64,000 nucleotides of DNA from Endomychus coccineus (Eukaryota; Arthropoda; Insecta; Coleoptera; Endomychidae): assembly GCA_958510875.1 (NCBI GenBank), contig OY294067.1:55130039-55194038 (forward strand). The letters run 5' to 3'. Under the pieces are notes generated by a model. The model was given only the letters and a program-made list of their open reading frames with translations, was not told the DNA's origin and ran no database searches. Below, piece after piece: positions 23,003 through 34,039 of the stretch; position 1 is the first letter of the stretch, and each line of letters starts with the position of its first letter. A program made the position numbers and the translations under genes.

Positions 23003-23738
23003 CAGTGCTGGATTATAGCATAAGCTTGACTAAGCTATAGCTTAGGGCCCCGACATTTTGGGGGCCCCGCGGAAATTGTAAAAATTAAAAATTAAAAAAC
23101 TAATAATGACAATTTTTCTGGGAAAAAATAACGAAGTTAAGAAATTACTGGAACATAAAAGTTTGCGTATGCCTAACGACTGGAAATATCTAAAAGTAGT
23201 CAAGAATTAGTTGATTCTGTATTGAAGGCTAATTATCGCTTGCTTATAACTACTCTTCATCTCGGAAGTGCAGTGCAGTGGCAAGTTAAAACGCATTAAA
23301 AACCCTTTGAGGACAAATATGCGACAGGATAGGTTAGACTCACTTGCACTATTGTGCATGGAAGATGATGTATTACGTCGAATCAGCTTTGATGACCTGA
23401 CAAAAGATTTTGCGGCTAGAAAGTGCAGGAAAGGATTGTTCTAAGTCAGTTAGATATAAGCGAATCATTGAGCGGATAAGTTTCCAAAAGTGCAATTGTA
23501 AAAGTGATTAATGTAGTTACGCATTGTATATTATGTCAAATTAAGAAGATGTACTAATAGTGTAAATATTCATTTGTGTACTTATTTTCCTGGCAATAAC
23601 CTTCTCCACGATTTAGAGCATTATATTACTCTACAAAATATTTTATTCTATTAATAAAGAGTAATTTAAAAAAAAGGAGGGGAGGGGCCCCCAAAATCTG
23701 TTGTGCTTAGGGCCCCTCATAGTGTTAATCCAGCCCTG
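23003..23738 (+). mobile_element. hAT deletion derivative with 8 bp target duplication
   Basis: The ends are CAGTGCTGGATTA (23003) and TAATCCAGCCCTG (to 23738), imperfect inverted repeats of the hAT type, each followed inwards by a GGGCCCC-rich stretch. The flanking octamers TATACTTC (22995-23002) and CATACTTC (23739-23746) form an 8 bp duplication with one mismatch, the size made by hAT transposases. Near 23310-23445 a frame reads MRQDRLDSLALLCMEDDVLR and RISFDDLTKDFAARKCRKGL, the C-terminal dimerisation tail of TTF/ZMYM-like hAT transposases (RLN.LALLSIE...DF...FA..KARK). The rest of the gene is deleted, so this is a 736 bp non-autonomous copy. Confidence 0.8.
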
Positions 23739-24099
23739 CATACTTCATTCAACATAAATTCTTAGGAATATATTTCATGAAAGCATATTTCCTGGGAAGA
23801 ATTGAAATAATAAAATAGCACAATAAACTGATTTTTTCGCACTTTGTACAGTAATGCACTACATTAACGACCTCAAAAGCATACAGTAATGAGACATTAT
23901 ACATCATAGCAACCAATTTTGCATAAAAACATCAATATCATTTAAAACACAATTTAACAGAAAAGGAAAACGTTTATTTTGAGTATTATGACAATAAATA
24001 TTAAGAGAACAGTTGTTTAAGTTAAAAAAGGTTAACTTCTAACCTCGCTGCATTTACTAGTTATTGCTGAACATTTTTTTCATTCACCACAATTTCTAA

Positions 24100-24850
24100 A
24101 GGGGCTTCTTGGTATTGTCCAAGTTGGGCATTGTTCAATATCTTTTTGAATTTTTCATTTTATTCCCAATGCTTCCTTCCACGTATCCTTCAGCTACGAT
24201 TGTGGATCGCCATCCCCATGCCATTTAAGAACCTGAATATCAGCGCCACTGTTAGCAAGAAAAGTTGCAGCAGTCCTCAGGCAATGATCGGTGTCACTTG
24301 AACCAGCACGAAGTTTTTAATATTCCGCAACTTTATGTGGGATTTTTGCAAATATATAATGCCAACTGGCTGTACTGTAAAGTTGCCATGACGATAAAAC
24401 CGGAAAAATTGATTATGACTTACTGTTTTGGGTCTTAATAGTAAGTACTTGTGGTAAATTTCATACCCATTACAGTCTGAGGCTACAGTAAATACAAGTT
24501 TTTTCTTCGTGTATCGTGTAACGTTACAATCAACATTGTTCCAGAATCTTTTATATCTTTAGTTGTTAAACTGCATAATTCTGCACCCTTCAGCCAAAGA
24601 ATTAATACCAGTTTCAATATCAGGAACGTATCGTTGAAGCCTCGTTCAAAAGCTTTATAACATTTTTCATTGTTAAAACTTTCAATTTTTCACGTTCATA
24701 CTTGTTAGTTTGACGTTTCAAGAAAGCGGTTACCTTTTTATATTCTGAAATATCCGTATTTTCATTGATTTGTAGTATCGTACTTTTGATCATACAATAT
24801 GTAACCCATAAATTATAAAATTTAAGGACTTCAACCATATGAAATAACAT
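24100..24850 (-). pseudogene. Crypton-like tyrosine recombinase relic
   Basis: On the minus strand the frame 24620-24850 reads LWVTYCMIKSTILQINEN and DISEYKKVTAFLKRQTNKYE, then LTMKNVIKLLNEAS, the core-binding domain of insect Crypton-type recombinases (LW..YSMLR......N.DI..Y.KL..FLK...). Downstream, DTDHCLRTAATFLANSGADI and QVLKWHG contain the H-x-x-R box and the LK.HGGW region. After a frame change WRSTIVAEGYVEGSIGNKMK includes the tyrosine that would be the nucleophile. The stretch between (24340-24620) has multiple stops. Cryptons transpose as circles using this enzyme. Family assignment rests on the order of these blocks; no intact frame remains. Confidence 0.68.
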
Positions 24851-25065
24851 ATCTTTTCATAAAAATTGGCCAGCATTGAGCTTTCATCAATTGCTCTAAA
24901 TCTCTTGGTGCTTCTCCACTCAATCAATCAATCAATAAAAACAGGGGCGGACAAGTCCAAAGCAATCAATCTAGAAGGCCTAAGGCAGTGCCGAAGGCTA
25001 AGTGACTTTTGATTGATCCAACATAGTCCTGGATAAATATGTGTTATACAGATGATGAAGATATC

Positions 25066-26392
25066 AACCATAGCCTACTATAGGTTTAGGCCATGATGTA
25101 GAATGTGTCACGTGATCAATTCAGGCCGACTCTACTACTCTAAGCGCTCCATTGAAATCTTATTCCAATTTGAATAACAACTGAGTAATTGAATTTGTGA
25201 CTTTTCAAATACCCGTTATTCTTTACAAATAATTGGAATTTGGCAAAGTTGAAACTTCAGTCAACTAAATTTAGACGGATGAATAATTTTATCTTCTGTA
25301 AAAAATTAAATCTTTGAATTGATGTTAATACTTAAGCCTGAAACAATTTTTGGAACATCCTCCATATTTCAATGTTTTATGAAGAAATTGACTTGAATTT
25401 CTCTAAATATCATCTTACTTGAGCCAGGTTCGGAAATCAATATTATCGCGATGTCTTAGGGTTAACCATCTTAACTCAGAAAGTTTACGTTTGATTGAAA
25501 CTTGGACAAATAAAAAGAATGATTCAGAACAATCTTGAACAAGTTTTGGCAACGTTTTCTAGGAAATACAAGAAGAGTTCCATCACGTTTTGTTATCTCG
25601 TCTCTTCTATTTAGGTAACAGTCAGGAGAATGATTGCAACTATGAATTTTTATTGGTTACAGGAGAATCTCATTGAATTACTCTAATGCATTTTCGTTAG
25701 AAGGTCGGATCTAGAAAAGTAAATGTTAAACAGTAATTCCGCAACAACTATGAATTTTTATTGGTTACAGGAGAATCTCACTGAATTACTCAAATCCATT
25801 TTCGTTAGAAGGTCGGGTCTAGAAAAGCAAATGTTAAATAATAATTCCTATCAGAATTACTCACATAATTGCTATTGCAATTAGGTTCACTTAAAACACT
25901 GTGTTATTTTGAGATGAAATAGTACAAATAAAAATGAGAAATTTTCCTCAAAAAAAATATCGTCAAGAAAACTGATAAAAAACACTTATAATAACAACGT
26001 TTGCCTTTTTCCAAACTAGTTTATAGGTTTAACAAAGGTTTATGAAAGAAACCACTGTATCTCATAAAATGAACATTGAGATCTAACGTCTGACACTACC
26101 TAACTGAATATGAAAGACTTGAAATAGCTCGCTATTTTAAATTGTCACAGTATAAAACTCCACTCAATCTCTTGAAGTATAATTTGTTAATAGTTTCCCC
26201 CCCTAACAAATTCAATTAGCTCTGCGTTCTCAATGTAACAAGCACAAAAATATTCACCGGCTTTGGCTGACAATATGGAATTCTCCACTGAACATGTTAC
26301 GCACGCGATGTCTAAGCCCAAGTTGATCATATGACAAGAGCGTCACATGGTCTAGGTATTGGGCTGATATTAGAGTAGGCTATGTCACAACA
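25066..26392. mobile_element. Segment bounded by diverged inverted repeats
   Basis: catagcctact near 25066 faces agtaggctatg near 26392, and further in gtgatcaattcaggcc (about 25109) faces a complement-like aagcccaagttgatcatatg (about 26307). This suggests an old ~1.3 kb non-autonomous transposon. I see no coding sequence, and the flanks show no clear target duplication. It contains the tandem duplication at 25637-25852. Confidence 0.35.
25637..25852. repeat. 108 bp tandem duplication
   Basis: Two copies of about 108 bp starting caactatgaatttttattgg follow each other (25637 and 25745) with about six differences. Confidence 0.88.
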
Positions 26393-27368
26393 TACACCCA
26401 ATATGAACTACTGAATCTTACCAAACTTTTGATGAATACTTCCAAGTATTCATATTTTCAATAAATAATTGTTTTCTATAACTGTTTCAACAATATTGCC
26501 AATAATTAAACTTCAAAAACTTAAATTAAATATTTTCAGCAGTTCGACTTTTCTTTTGTAGAGCTCTCATCAGGATGAAATGTAGAGAACATTGCAAAAG
26601 AAGGAAATGCAAAAATAAAACAAATATGATTTTTTATTTGTTGAATTCTCAATATTCTTAAATGAAATCAGACGTCAAGTGGACACAAAGAAGGTTTGAT
26701 TGGTTCAAAGGGGGAAACACTCAATGAGCAAGAAAAAAAAATATCTCAATCAGCAAGAAGCTTTTGCAAACACAAAATAAGTGAATTTATCACGAACATA
26801 TGTAGCCCTAAACCAATGACGGAATTGAAAAAGCATCTCTTAGCACCGTTCATAAATACAGCATACATTCATCGTACAATAATTTCCCTTTAAGAGTTAG
26901 AGATCCAGTAAGTGAGTTCGAAGATGAAGAAGAAGAATGCAACTTATTAAAATGATAGATCATTCTCTTCCCAAACAAGTTTTAGTTTATCAACGTCGAC
27001 ATCTGATTATTTCTACATTTATCTACCCTGGAAGATGAGAGCAGGTGCTATGTTCAGTGAATGAGAATTTTTAAGTGTTTTGAAATTGCAATTTAAGATA
27101 ATTTTATTGTACTTTTTTACCGCAGAAATACTTACCATTACCATTATATGAAAGTACTTTCATCAATTAGGGCGGTATTACAAGCTTTCAGAAAAAGGTG
27201 TGTGACTTTTCTCATGAAATTGATGATTTTCTACTTATGTTCCCCATCAGTACATTTCAATCAGTACATTCCATCACTCGAATTTGAGAAATTCATCAAT
27301 ATTTTATGTTGATTTAAATGACAGTTCTATTCCTGTTTACTAATTATGACGCTTCTGATTTTTTTCAG
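26393..27368. other. No recognised gene; immediate upstream intron of the EF-hand gene
   Basis: A 65-codon plus frame at 26696-26893 has no recognisable motif. The final bases (gatttttttcag before 27369) form a strong polypyrimidine tract and 3' splice site, so at least the right end is intron. Confidence 0.5.
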
Positions 27369-27441
27369 ACTCCTCTACAAAACATGTCGATATCAGATTT
27401 TCGGAAGAAGAAACTGCTATACGTATTTCACGTCTTTTTTG
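27369..27441 (+). CDS. Calexcitin-like EF-hand protein, first coding exon
   Basis: The exon begins after gatttttttcag (acceptor) and has 15 bases of 5'UTR. ATG at 27384-27386 opens MSISDFRKKKLLYVFHVFF, and one G of a split codon is followed by a consensus donor, GTAAGTT, at 27442. The peptide matches the N-terminus of insect calexcitin, a cytosolic calcium-binding protein of the sarcoplasmic EF-hand group (SDFRKKKLL.VFNVFFD). The split codon G|AT (Asp) is completed by the exon at 55605, where the first EF-hand loop lies. Because an acceptor precedes the start codon, at least one upstream non-coding exon must exist; I did not find it. CDS part: 27384-27441. Confidence 0.85.
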
Positions 27442-27774
27442 GTAAGTTAAATTAATACACATTATTTCACTACATAGAAGTAAATTAGCGTCAATTAGAT
27501 TATTGCAAAGTAGGCCATGACGCAGTCAAGGGTTATTTAATTCATTTCGACTATAAAAATGTTTGCTCATACTCCACGTTCAATATTTTTCCCACAATTT
27601 TATAATCATCCGCCATTCATTTTTGGCACGATAGTGGTAGTAACTAATATCTGAATATTATGTGGAATACGTTAGTGCTCTAAAATCTACAACTGAATGT
27701 TATTAAGGTGTTTTGCTGGTAAAAATTTTTCTCCATATATTCATAAATACATTTTTCATATTTTCTTGGTAGTT

Positions 27775-28384
27775 CGGAAATCATACGTATCAGGAACGAA
27801 ACGGCGTTAAAAGTCCTTCTCATCGCCCCTGACCATCGCCAAACACTCCTTTGAAGTTGTCACACGGTTGTACTTGTTATCAACAGAGAGCAAATGTGGC
27901 ACCCATCTGGCAGATAGATTTCTCATATTCAAAAATGTTCCGTACCCGTACGGTTGAGAGGCCCATAGCCTCAGCAATCTCGTTCCCATTAACTCGCCGA
28001 TCGTCCAATATCATACCATGGATTTTATCGACGATTTCTAGCGTTGTAACCTCGATTCGACGACCAGAGAAAGTTCGGTGTCCTTTTTGGTCATACTCCC
28101 ACAACGAAAATCAGTAAACCACTTGTGAATCGTTGTTTAACAAAGCGATGCTTTGGTTTGCGTAATGTTTTTTCCACGCAAGAAGCTATATTTAATCAAG
28201 ACGCGAACTTCACTTTTTTCTCCATGTTCACAAAAGTCTTCAAGGTTTCTTGGTCAAAACAGAACTGATTGACACATCAGTCTGACATTTTCAAAGCGTT
28301 CTAGTTAAAGATGGTATATCACAAATGTCACATGGGATTTTTGATTGTGGCGCCATCTGTTTTATTTTCCACCTTGTCCTCGTA
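27775..28384 (-). pseudogene. mariner (DD34D) 5' half, truncated
   Basis: The 5' end of a classical mariner lies at 28384 (minus strand: tacgaggacaaggtgg). After the untranslated leader it reads MEKSEVRVLIKYSFLRGKNI, an HTH region with stops, then EIVDKIHGMILDDRRVNGNE and IAEAMGLSTVRVRNI, and in another frame MRNLSARWVPHLLSVDNKYN and RVTTSKECLAM. This matches mariner residues 1 to about 150, just before the first catalytic Asp (RFVTVDE). The element stops near 27780. A fuller copy of the same family is at 32843-35150. Frameshifts and an internal stop show it is dead. Confidence 0.83.
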
Positions 28385-28550
28385 CTTCAGAACAGATCGG
28401 ATCCGTGCTTTGTAGATTATGAGGAACTACTGAGCACGAACGCTAAGTTTCTGTGAAACGGTTTTCGTAAAGGACCTCACATTATAGTCCTATGAGAGTG
28501 TGCTGTTGGTGAATATTTCCCCTTGTTATTAATAGGAAATTAGATCATTG

Positions 28551-28648
28551 TTCCCTCACACTACTCCTTGAACCTTACAGCAGCCGTGTGAATCTTCAGA
28601 AACCTAAGTGGATATTTTTCCCTTATATCAAAAGGAACTTAAATTATT
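28551..28648. repeat. ~98 bp repeat unit, left of repeat X copy 2
   Basis: cacactactccttgaacctt at 28557 recurs as cacactactccgtgaagctt near 30900, and ttacagcagccgtgtgaatc recurs likewise. The tail of the unit (ttcccttat...ttattg) resembles 28518-28550, so this is probably part of an old tandem array. Confidence 0.6.
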
Positions 28649-28807
28649 GAAGTGAAAACTTCTTTAGGCGCGTTGAGCTATTTCAGATGGGGGTAAAACC
28701 ATGAGTCCGTCACGTCCCGTCACGCTGTAGCTATATATATTAGGTATTATGTATACTGCTGCGTGCGAAACTGCGGCAGTGCGGGACTCGGGTCAGGCGT
28801 CAGGCAG

Positions 28808-30136
28808 GGCCTGATATTGCGCATGGTTGGCGCCATATTTGTTTTCAGATGACGTCAGGTGGTGTTCAACGCGTGATACAACAAGTTGTATAAAGTGAAT
28901 TTAGAGCTCCACGTGCTTCATTCAGCAAGTTATAATTGTGTTTTATTTGTTTACAACAAAGGAAAATCGTTTAGACTTCCATTTCAAACAGGTAGCTATC
29001 TATAGAGTTTAGGCAAAATGGAAAAATACATTGTGTAATTTTTAGGGATTATCATCACAAATACGTCAATGAAATTTCTGTACCAGGACCTGAAAGAACG
29101 TTTTGATCAAAGTACGTTTTAACGTACAGGTTAAACCAAGACGTGCTAGAAAACTTCTTTGGCATTATTCGGGCAAAAGGTGGTCTCCATGATCACCCTG
29201 ATATGTTGGAATTTAAGTATCGGTTGAGATCTTATATTCTGGGACAAAACGAGGGATCTTTGTCTGAGTGTAGGTTGTGGGAATTGATGATACGCCAGAT
29301 TTACACGTTGAAAATTTAAGTGGAAAGTATTTTCCAAAAATTAGTACTGAAGCAGACACAAATACAACTATAGATGAGATATTTGAACTAAACGATCTAG
29401 CCTATGACGGTCTGGCAAATATAGCTGGATATAGTTGCCACAAATCAAAGTTGACGGAACCATCCTCTTCACAATCAAATGATTCATATACATGGATTAA
29501 CCATTTGAGTGAAGGTGGTTCAAGTAAACCTACTCCGTCCATTATGAATTATATGGAAAAATTGGAAGAAATTTTTCAACGAATGCATGGCGAGACTTTA
29601 TTATTTACCAAAAATTATTTAAAAAAATTATTGGATAAAAGTTGTCATATTCAGTGCGATGACCCAACAAAAAAATTATTTTTCAAATGTCGAATGTTTT
29701 TTAGATTAAGGAATTTAAATCGACAACTTAACGATGTCCAGTCTCAGTCGTGAACGAAGAATAAAAAAAATTGTTCGATGAATATCGTATAGTATTATTG
29801 TAATGTCTATGACCCCAAATAATACCTATATTTTTATTGGAAAAAATAAACTAACATAGCTTTATAAAAGAGCAACAACTTTATTACAATATTAAAGTTT
29901 CTTTAAGAGCGGGGAAATAAATGTTAAATTTTATTTTTTACTAATAAATTAGTACACTTTTATTAACAATCTTTATTAAATAATTTGTATCATCTTTCGA
30001 ATCGAAAGTCATTAAAAATTCATTAAGTTTAAAATTGTATATTATTCTATTTGATCACCATATGACGTCATGCGCAGTACAATCCCAAATCTGTACTCGT
30101 ACGGGTCATATCTTTATATTCATTGTATCACGGGCA
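28808..30136 (+). mobile_element. P element, internally deleted, with 8 bp target duplication
   Basis: The 1329 bp insert is flanked by TCAGGCAG on both sides (28800-28807 and 30137-30144), the 8 bp duplication expected of P elements. Comparison with the uninterrupted site in repeat X copy 1 (which has a single TCAGGCAG) fixes both ends. The termini, GGCCTGATATTG and, inverted, TGCCCGTGATACAATG, are weakly similar, and TGACGTCA-like motifs lie within about 80 bp of each end. It encodes only the C-terminal part of the transposase. A short MEKYIV start near 29018 may be what is left of the N-terminal THAP domain. Confidence 0.85.
29124..29753 (+). pseudogene. P-element transposase C-terminal region
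   Basis: From 29124 the frame reads LNQDVLENFFGIIRAKGG, LHDHPDMLEFKYRLRSYILG and QNEGSLSE, the highly conserved C-terminal block of P-element/THAP9 transposases. A frameshift near 29275 leads into a 158-codon frame (to 29753) containing DTPDLHVEN, ELNDLAYDGLANIAGYSCHK, WINHLSEGGSSKPTPS and LLDKSCHIQCDD, ending RMFFRLRNLNRQL. These follow the family order: IAGY..HK, then W...LS.GGL..P, then F..R..FR...LN. The THAP DNA-binding, leucine-zipper and catalytic regions are missing. It is an inactive internal deletion derivative; such copies can repress P transposition in flies, but that is not shown here. Confidence 0.85.
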
Positions 30137-31559
30137 TCAGGCAGTCTCTCTATACGCTTACACACGTGTGCATATCTGAGTCGGAGTTGGTGAGCCTGTC
30201 TGTGTAAGCCAGTGATCTCGATTACGGTATACAGGAAACTATACAATGTATACAGCTACAACAGTACGCATATACTCGACATTATTCATTTACTCAATCC
30301 TCCGTCCTCGTGCAGACGAAAGTTATATTTTTATGCTGAAAAACTTTTGCAATACAACTCATACTTTAATAATTACAGAGTATAAAGTTATAATTAAATT
30401 ATGTGTGATCGGTAATAGTAGCCTGTTTTTATATATGAGCACACCTGATTCCGCAGTATGTTTCATGCTTGGATCTAATCTAATAATTTAAATATCGTCG
30501 AAGTTACCGATAATGACGACGCAAATGAAGAAAATGCTGTTTAACATTACTTTCATTTACATCGATGTAAATATCAATAAATAATATGTTTCGAAAATTA
30601 AATAATGTATATTTATTATAATGGCTATCGGGTTACATTCATACTCTTTACAGGGATTGTGCCGCCCATTATACGTTTTTTATTATTAAATATAAAAATG
30701 TATATAATTGTTGATTGAAATGCTGACTGTTGGGAAAATTAAAGAAAAACTAATTATATTAATTTTAATTTAAAAATAATAAAATTGTAATTTTGGATGC
30801 TACAATAATTCAAAGATAACATAAAATAAATTGGTTACTTTATAATGTCAGTTTCCACTTCTGTCAGCAGTGCTCGGCGACTGCCCGTTTTAATTCCTTC
30901 ACACTACTCCGTGAAGCTTACAGCAGCCGCGTAAATCTTCAGAAACTTACCGATGATCTTGAGTTAAAAATTTGACAACTAACTGCATCCAACTTATTCA
31001 ACTTATGCATATGCTGCATGTCATAAATTCAAGCAATCTCTACAGTAGAAACATTATTTGCGTCATTGATGTGAAAAGAAAACTAGTTCCTTTGTCTTGA
31101 AATGTCAGTCTTGAGATTTGGGGAAGTGAGGTAACATAATTATATGGAAGATACGAGATTTGACGTCTGCATGTTCATTATTATGTAAAAATGTGGCTAT
31201 TCAGTGAGCTGAAGCATGAGTGGTGTTGTATTTTCACGTAGTTTATGTATATATGAAAAGATAACGAACATGAAAATACCATCTAATCAGAATTTATGAG
31301 GAAAGTCATCTTAATCATATAAAATGGAAAGACGTTAATAAAACAGAAAGGTGAATGTTGCAATTTTTGAGCATTCAGTTTTATTTTATACAAAAGACAG
31401 CTCCCTCGAATATTAGAAGCAACATTGTCAATGTCAATTGTATTATTTATATCCATCCTAACCTTAAGTTCACTTTAGAAACTGAGAATGATAAATAAAT
31501 TTCCCCCGCACCATAATAATACCATTTCTTCCAAAATTTTAAGAAAACCTACATTCACA

Positions 31560-32600
31560 GAGATACAACTATTGCCAATTCATCTTTCAGTTCATGTAGT
31601 CACAAATTAGCAGCTTACAACTATATGATACATAGAGCCTTTTCACTTCCATTTTCTCCTGAAAATCTGGAAGAAGAATTTAATATAATCTAGGCTATAG
31701 CCATTAAAAATGGTTTTCAATCTCAAATTATATCCAAATTAATAGACAGAAAAAATCAGAAATTAACTTCCTCAAGTATCTATCCTTTCACAACAAATTC
31801 TGATTCTTCATCAAATCACGTTTCTGTCACATATTTTGGTACCGTAAGTGAAAGAATTGCAGACATTTTATCGAAACATAATCTAAAAGTTAGCTTAAAA
31901 CCTCAAAATAAATTGTCCTATTTTTGTGCAATGCTAAAGATAAAACAAATAAGTTTAATAAACCTGGAGTATAATCAACCTGTTCAAAGTGTCATAACTT
32001 TTTCATCGGTAGATCTAGTCATAATATAGATTAGATATAAGAAACATTTTCGATCTTTTAGACTTAATAAGACAGATTCATCTTTCTCTAACCATATTTT
32101 AGAAATAGGGCACATTTTTCCAAATTTAGACGAAGTTAAAATGTTACATAACCAGAGTAGAGGTTTCAAATTAAACACACTAGAATTAACAGAAATGTTC
32201 GAAGGTATTAAAATTAATGACAATAAAATTTTAAACGGTCAATTAGGCGTGTACTACAGCTTTCTGTTTGATGTCTTGAAAACGTAAGATTTCCCATAAT
32301 CCTCTTGTGCCTTCCTAGTACACCTGCGCATTAAAATTTCCTTATCACAATATTAACTGTACCTCATTAACCAATTTCAATTATACTATTCTAACAACGT
32401 ATTTTCCCAACCGGAACCCCCCTGTGTCTCATATTGTACCATAAATAGCAAAGATTATTCGTATTTTCATACATTAGTATCGGTTGAAGATGACACGCCA
32501 GTGTCGAAACTATAGTCACGATTTGTTTCTATAATATATGTGATAAAAAACAAAGTAAAAGCGTTTTATTTTATTATATCAATATGATAAATTATCACAA
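31560..32600 (+). pseudogene. Penelope-like element: RT C-terminus and GIY-YIG relic
   Basis: The plus strand reads SSCSHKLAAYNYMIHRAFSL and FSPENLEEEFNII, a stop, AIAIKNGFQSQIISKLIDRK, and after a small break VTYFGTVSERIADILSKHNL and KVSLKPQNKL. This is the thumb/linker of insect PLE proteins (K.AA.N.LIHRAL..PLS....E...I..IA..NG). The endonuclease follows in decayed form: KPGVY, a lost YIG region, KKHFRSFRLNKTDSSFSNHI, and LNGQLGVYYSFLFDVLKT at the end. Stops and frameshifts are few but clear. A hammerhead-like motif lies ~200 bp downstream (32478-32525), as expected for a PLE 3' end. Confidence 0.78.
32478..32525 (+). ncRNA. Degenerate hammerhead-like motif of the PLE 3' end
   Basis: The order is UAUCGGU, UGAAGA (core with C3 changed to U), an extra U, stem II GACAC/GUGUC with loop GCCA, GAA, stem III ACU-AU-AGU (self-complementary), C before the cleavage position, then ACGAU, which can pair with AUCG upstream except for one mismatch at the junction. 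The same extra U between core and stem II occurs in the motifs at 2274, 2638 and 5249, although the families differ. Confidence 0.5.
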
Positions 32601-33014
32601 AGTAATGGCTTCCACCATTGAATTTTTGAATTATTATTTCTTCCCTCTGCCACTAGGTATTGGGGTACTCATCAAATATGTAATAGGAAATTAAGTACGA
32701 TGCATCTATAGACCATATGGAAACTAGTTACACAAATTACCTAAAGTAATCGAATTAATATATTAAAAATTGCAATATAGACTTACATCAAATTTAAAAT
32801 ATACTACTATCAGCAAACCTTTTATCAATTTCTAACATTCTACGAGGGCAAGGTGAAAAATACCTGGAAAATAGAAGAGATGGCGCCACATCCTATGTGA
32901 CATTTGTGATGTACCATTATTAACTGGAACGCATTGAAATTTCCAGACTGATATGTCATTCAGTTCTGTTTTGACACCCATCCAAAGCAAGCAACCTTGA
33001 AGATTTTTGTAAAC

Positions 33015-34030
33015 ATGAATAAAAGTGAATTCCGCGTGTTGTTTAAGCATTATTTCTTGCATGAATACGAAAACCAAAGCATCGTTTGTTAAACATTATG
33101 GAGAGAGACTCCTTACCGTCGATTGGAACGATTCACGAGTAATTTACTGATTTTCGTTGTGGTACTATAACTACAAAAGACGCCAAATGTTCTGGTTGTC
33201 CAATTGAGGTTACATCGCCAGAAATCGTCAATAAAATCCATGCTAAGATAAACGATCGGCGAGTTGCAGTGCACGAGATTGGTGAGGCTATGAGCATCTC
33301 AGCCGAATAGGTACGGAACATTTCGCATACATTTTTGAATATGAGAAAGCTATCTACCAGATGGGTACCGCATTTGCTCTCTGTTGACAACAAGCGCGAC
33401 CGTGTGACAACGTCAGAGGAGTGTTTGGCGATGTTCAAGCGCGATAAGAAGAACTATTGGCGCCGTTTCGTAACCGTGGACGAAACATGGATTCATCACA
33501 AAACACCAGAGACTGAAGAACAGTCGAAACAGTCAACCAGTTCTGGCAAATCGAAGCCGAGAAGACCAAAGTGGGTTAATCGGCCAACAAAGTTATGGCA
33601 ACAGTTTGTTGAGATGTACACGGTGTCGTCCATATCGATTACTTTGAAAAGAGCAAAACAAACACCGGCATATATTATGCAGAGCTGTTGGATCCATCCG
33701 ACGCCGATTTGAAGCGAAAGCGGCCGCATTTGGCAAAGAAGTAAGTCCTCTTCTACCAGGATAACGCACCGGCGCACAGGTCCGCAGTCGCAATGACAAA
33801 ATTGCATAAATTGAGCTACGAATTGGTTGGTCATCCACCATTTTCTCCCCCCTGCGTTTTTATCTATTTCCAAACTTGGAGAATTGGCTCGGCGGAATGA
33901 GATTTGGCTCCAACCATTAATGAAAAGCCTATTTTGGAGGATTGCCAAAATCGTATTATTTGGAAGTGTTCGAAAAATTAGAAAAACGTTAGACAAAGTG
34001 TATTGGGCTACAAGGAGATGAGGACGCGAT
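33015..34030 (+). pseudogene. mariner transposase, multiply disrupted
   Basis: The reading begins MNKSEFRVLFKHYFLHEYEN and continues through EVTSPEIVNKIHAKINDRRV, EIGEAMSISAE, MRKLSTRWVPHLLSVDNKRD and RVTTSEECLAMFKRDKKNYW. The catalytic VTVDETWIHHKTPETEEQSK holds the first Asp and YQDNAPAHRS the second. Where SPDLAPSDYHLF should stand, the sequence reads SPP and then a frameshifted LFPNLENWLGGMRFGSN, so the third catalytic Asp is lost in a deletion. The end, KCIGLQGDE, matches the family. Stops occur near residues 25 and 100 and elsewhere. It cannot make active enzyme. Confidence 0.85.
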
Positions 34031-34039
34031 ATGAAGTGT

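Larger units (their letters stand above)
28649..30891 (+). mobile_element. 'Repeat X' copy 2, split by a P element
   Basis: This copy starts GAAGTGAAAACTTC and ends gactgcccgtttt, and is the inverse of 11911-15071. It is interrupted by the P element at 28808-30136 instead of the CAGGGTG element that splits copy 1, and keeps the empty site of the latter (tagctatatatattaggt at about 28731-28748). It lies between diverged units of a ~98 bp repeat (28551-28648 and 30895-30948), suggesting insertion into a small tandem array. Confidence 0.72.
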
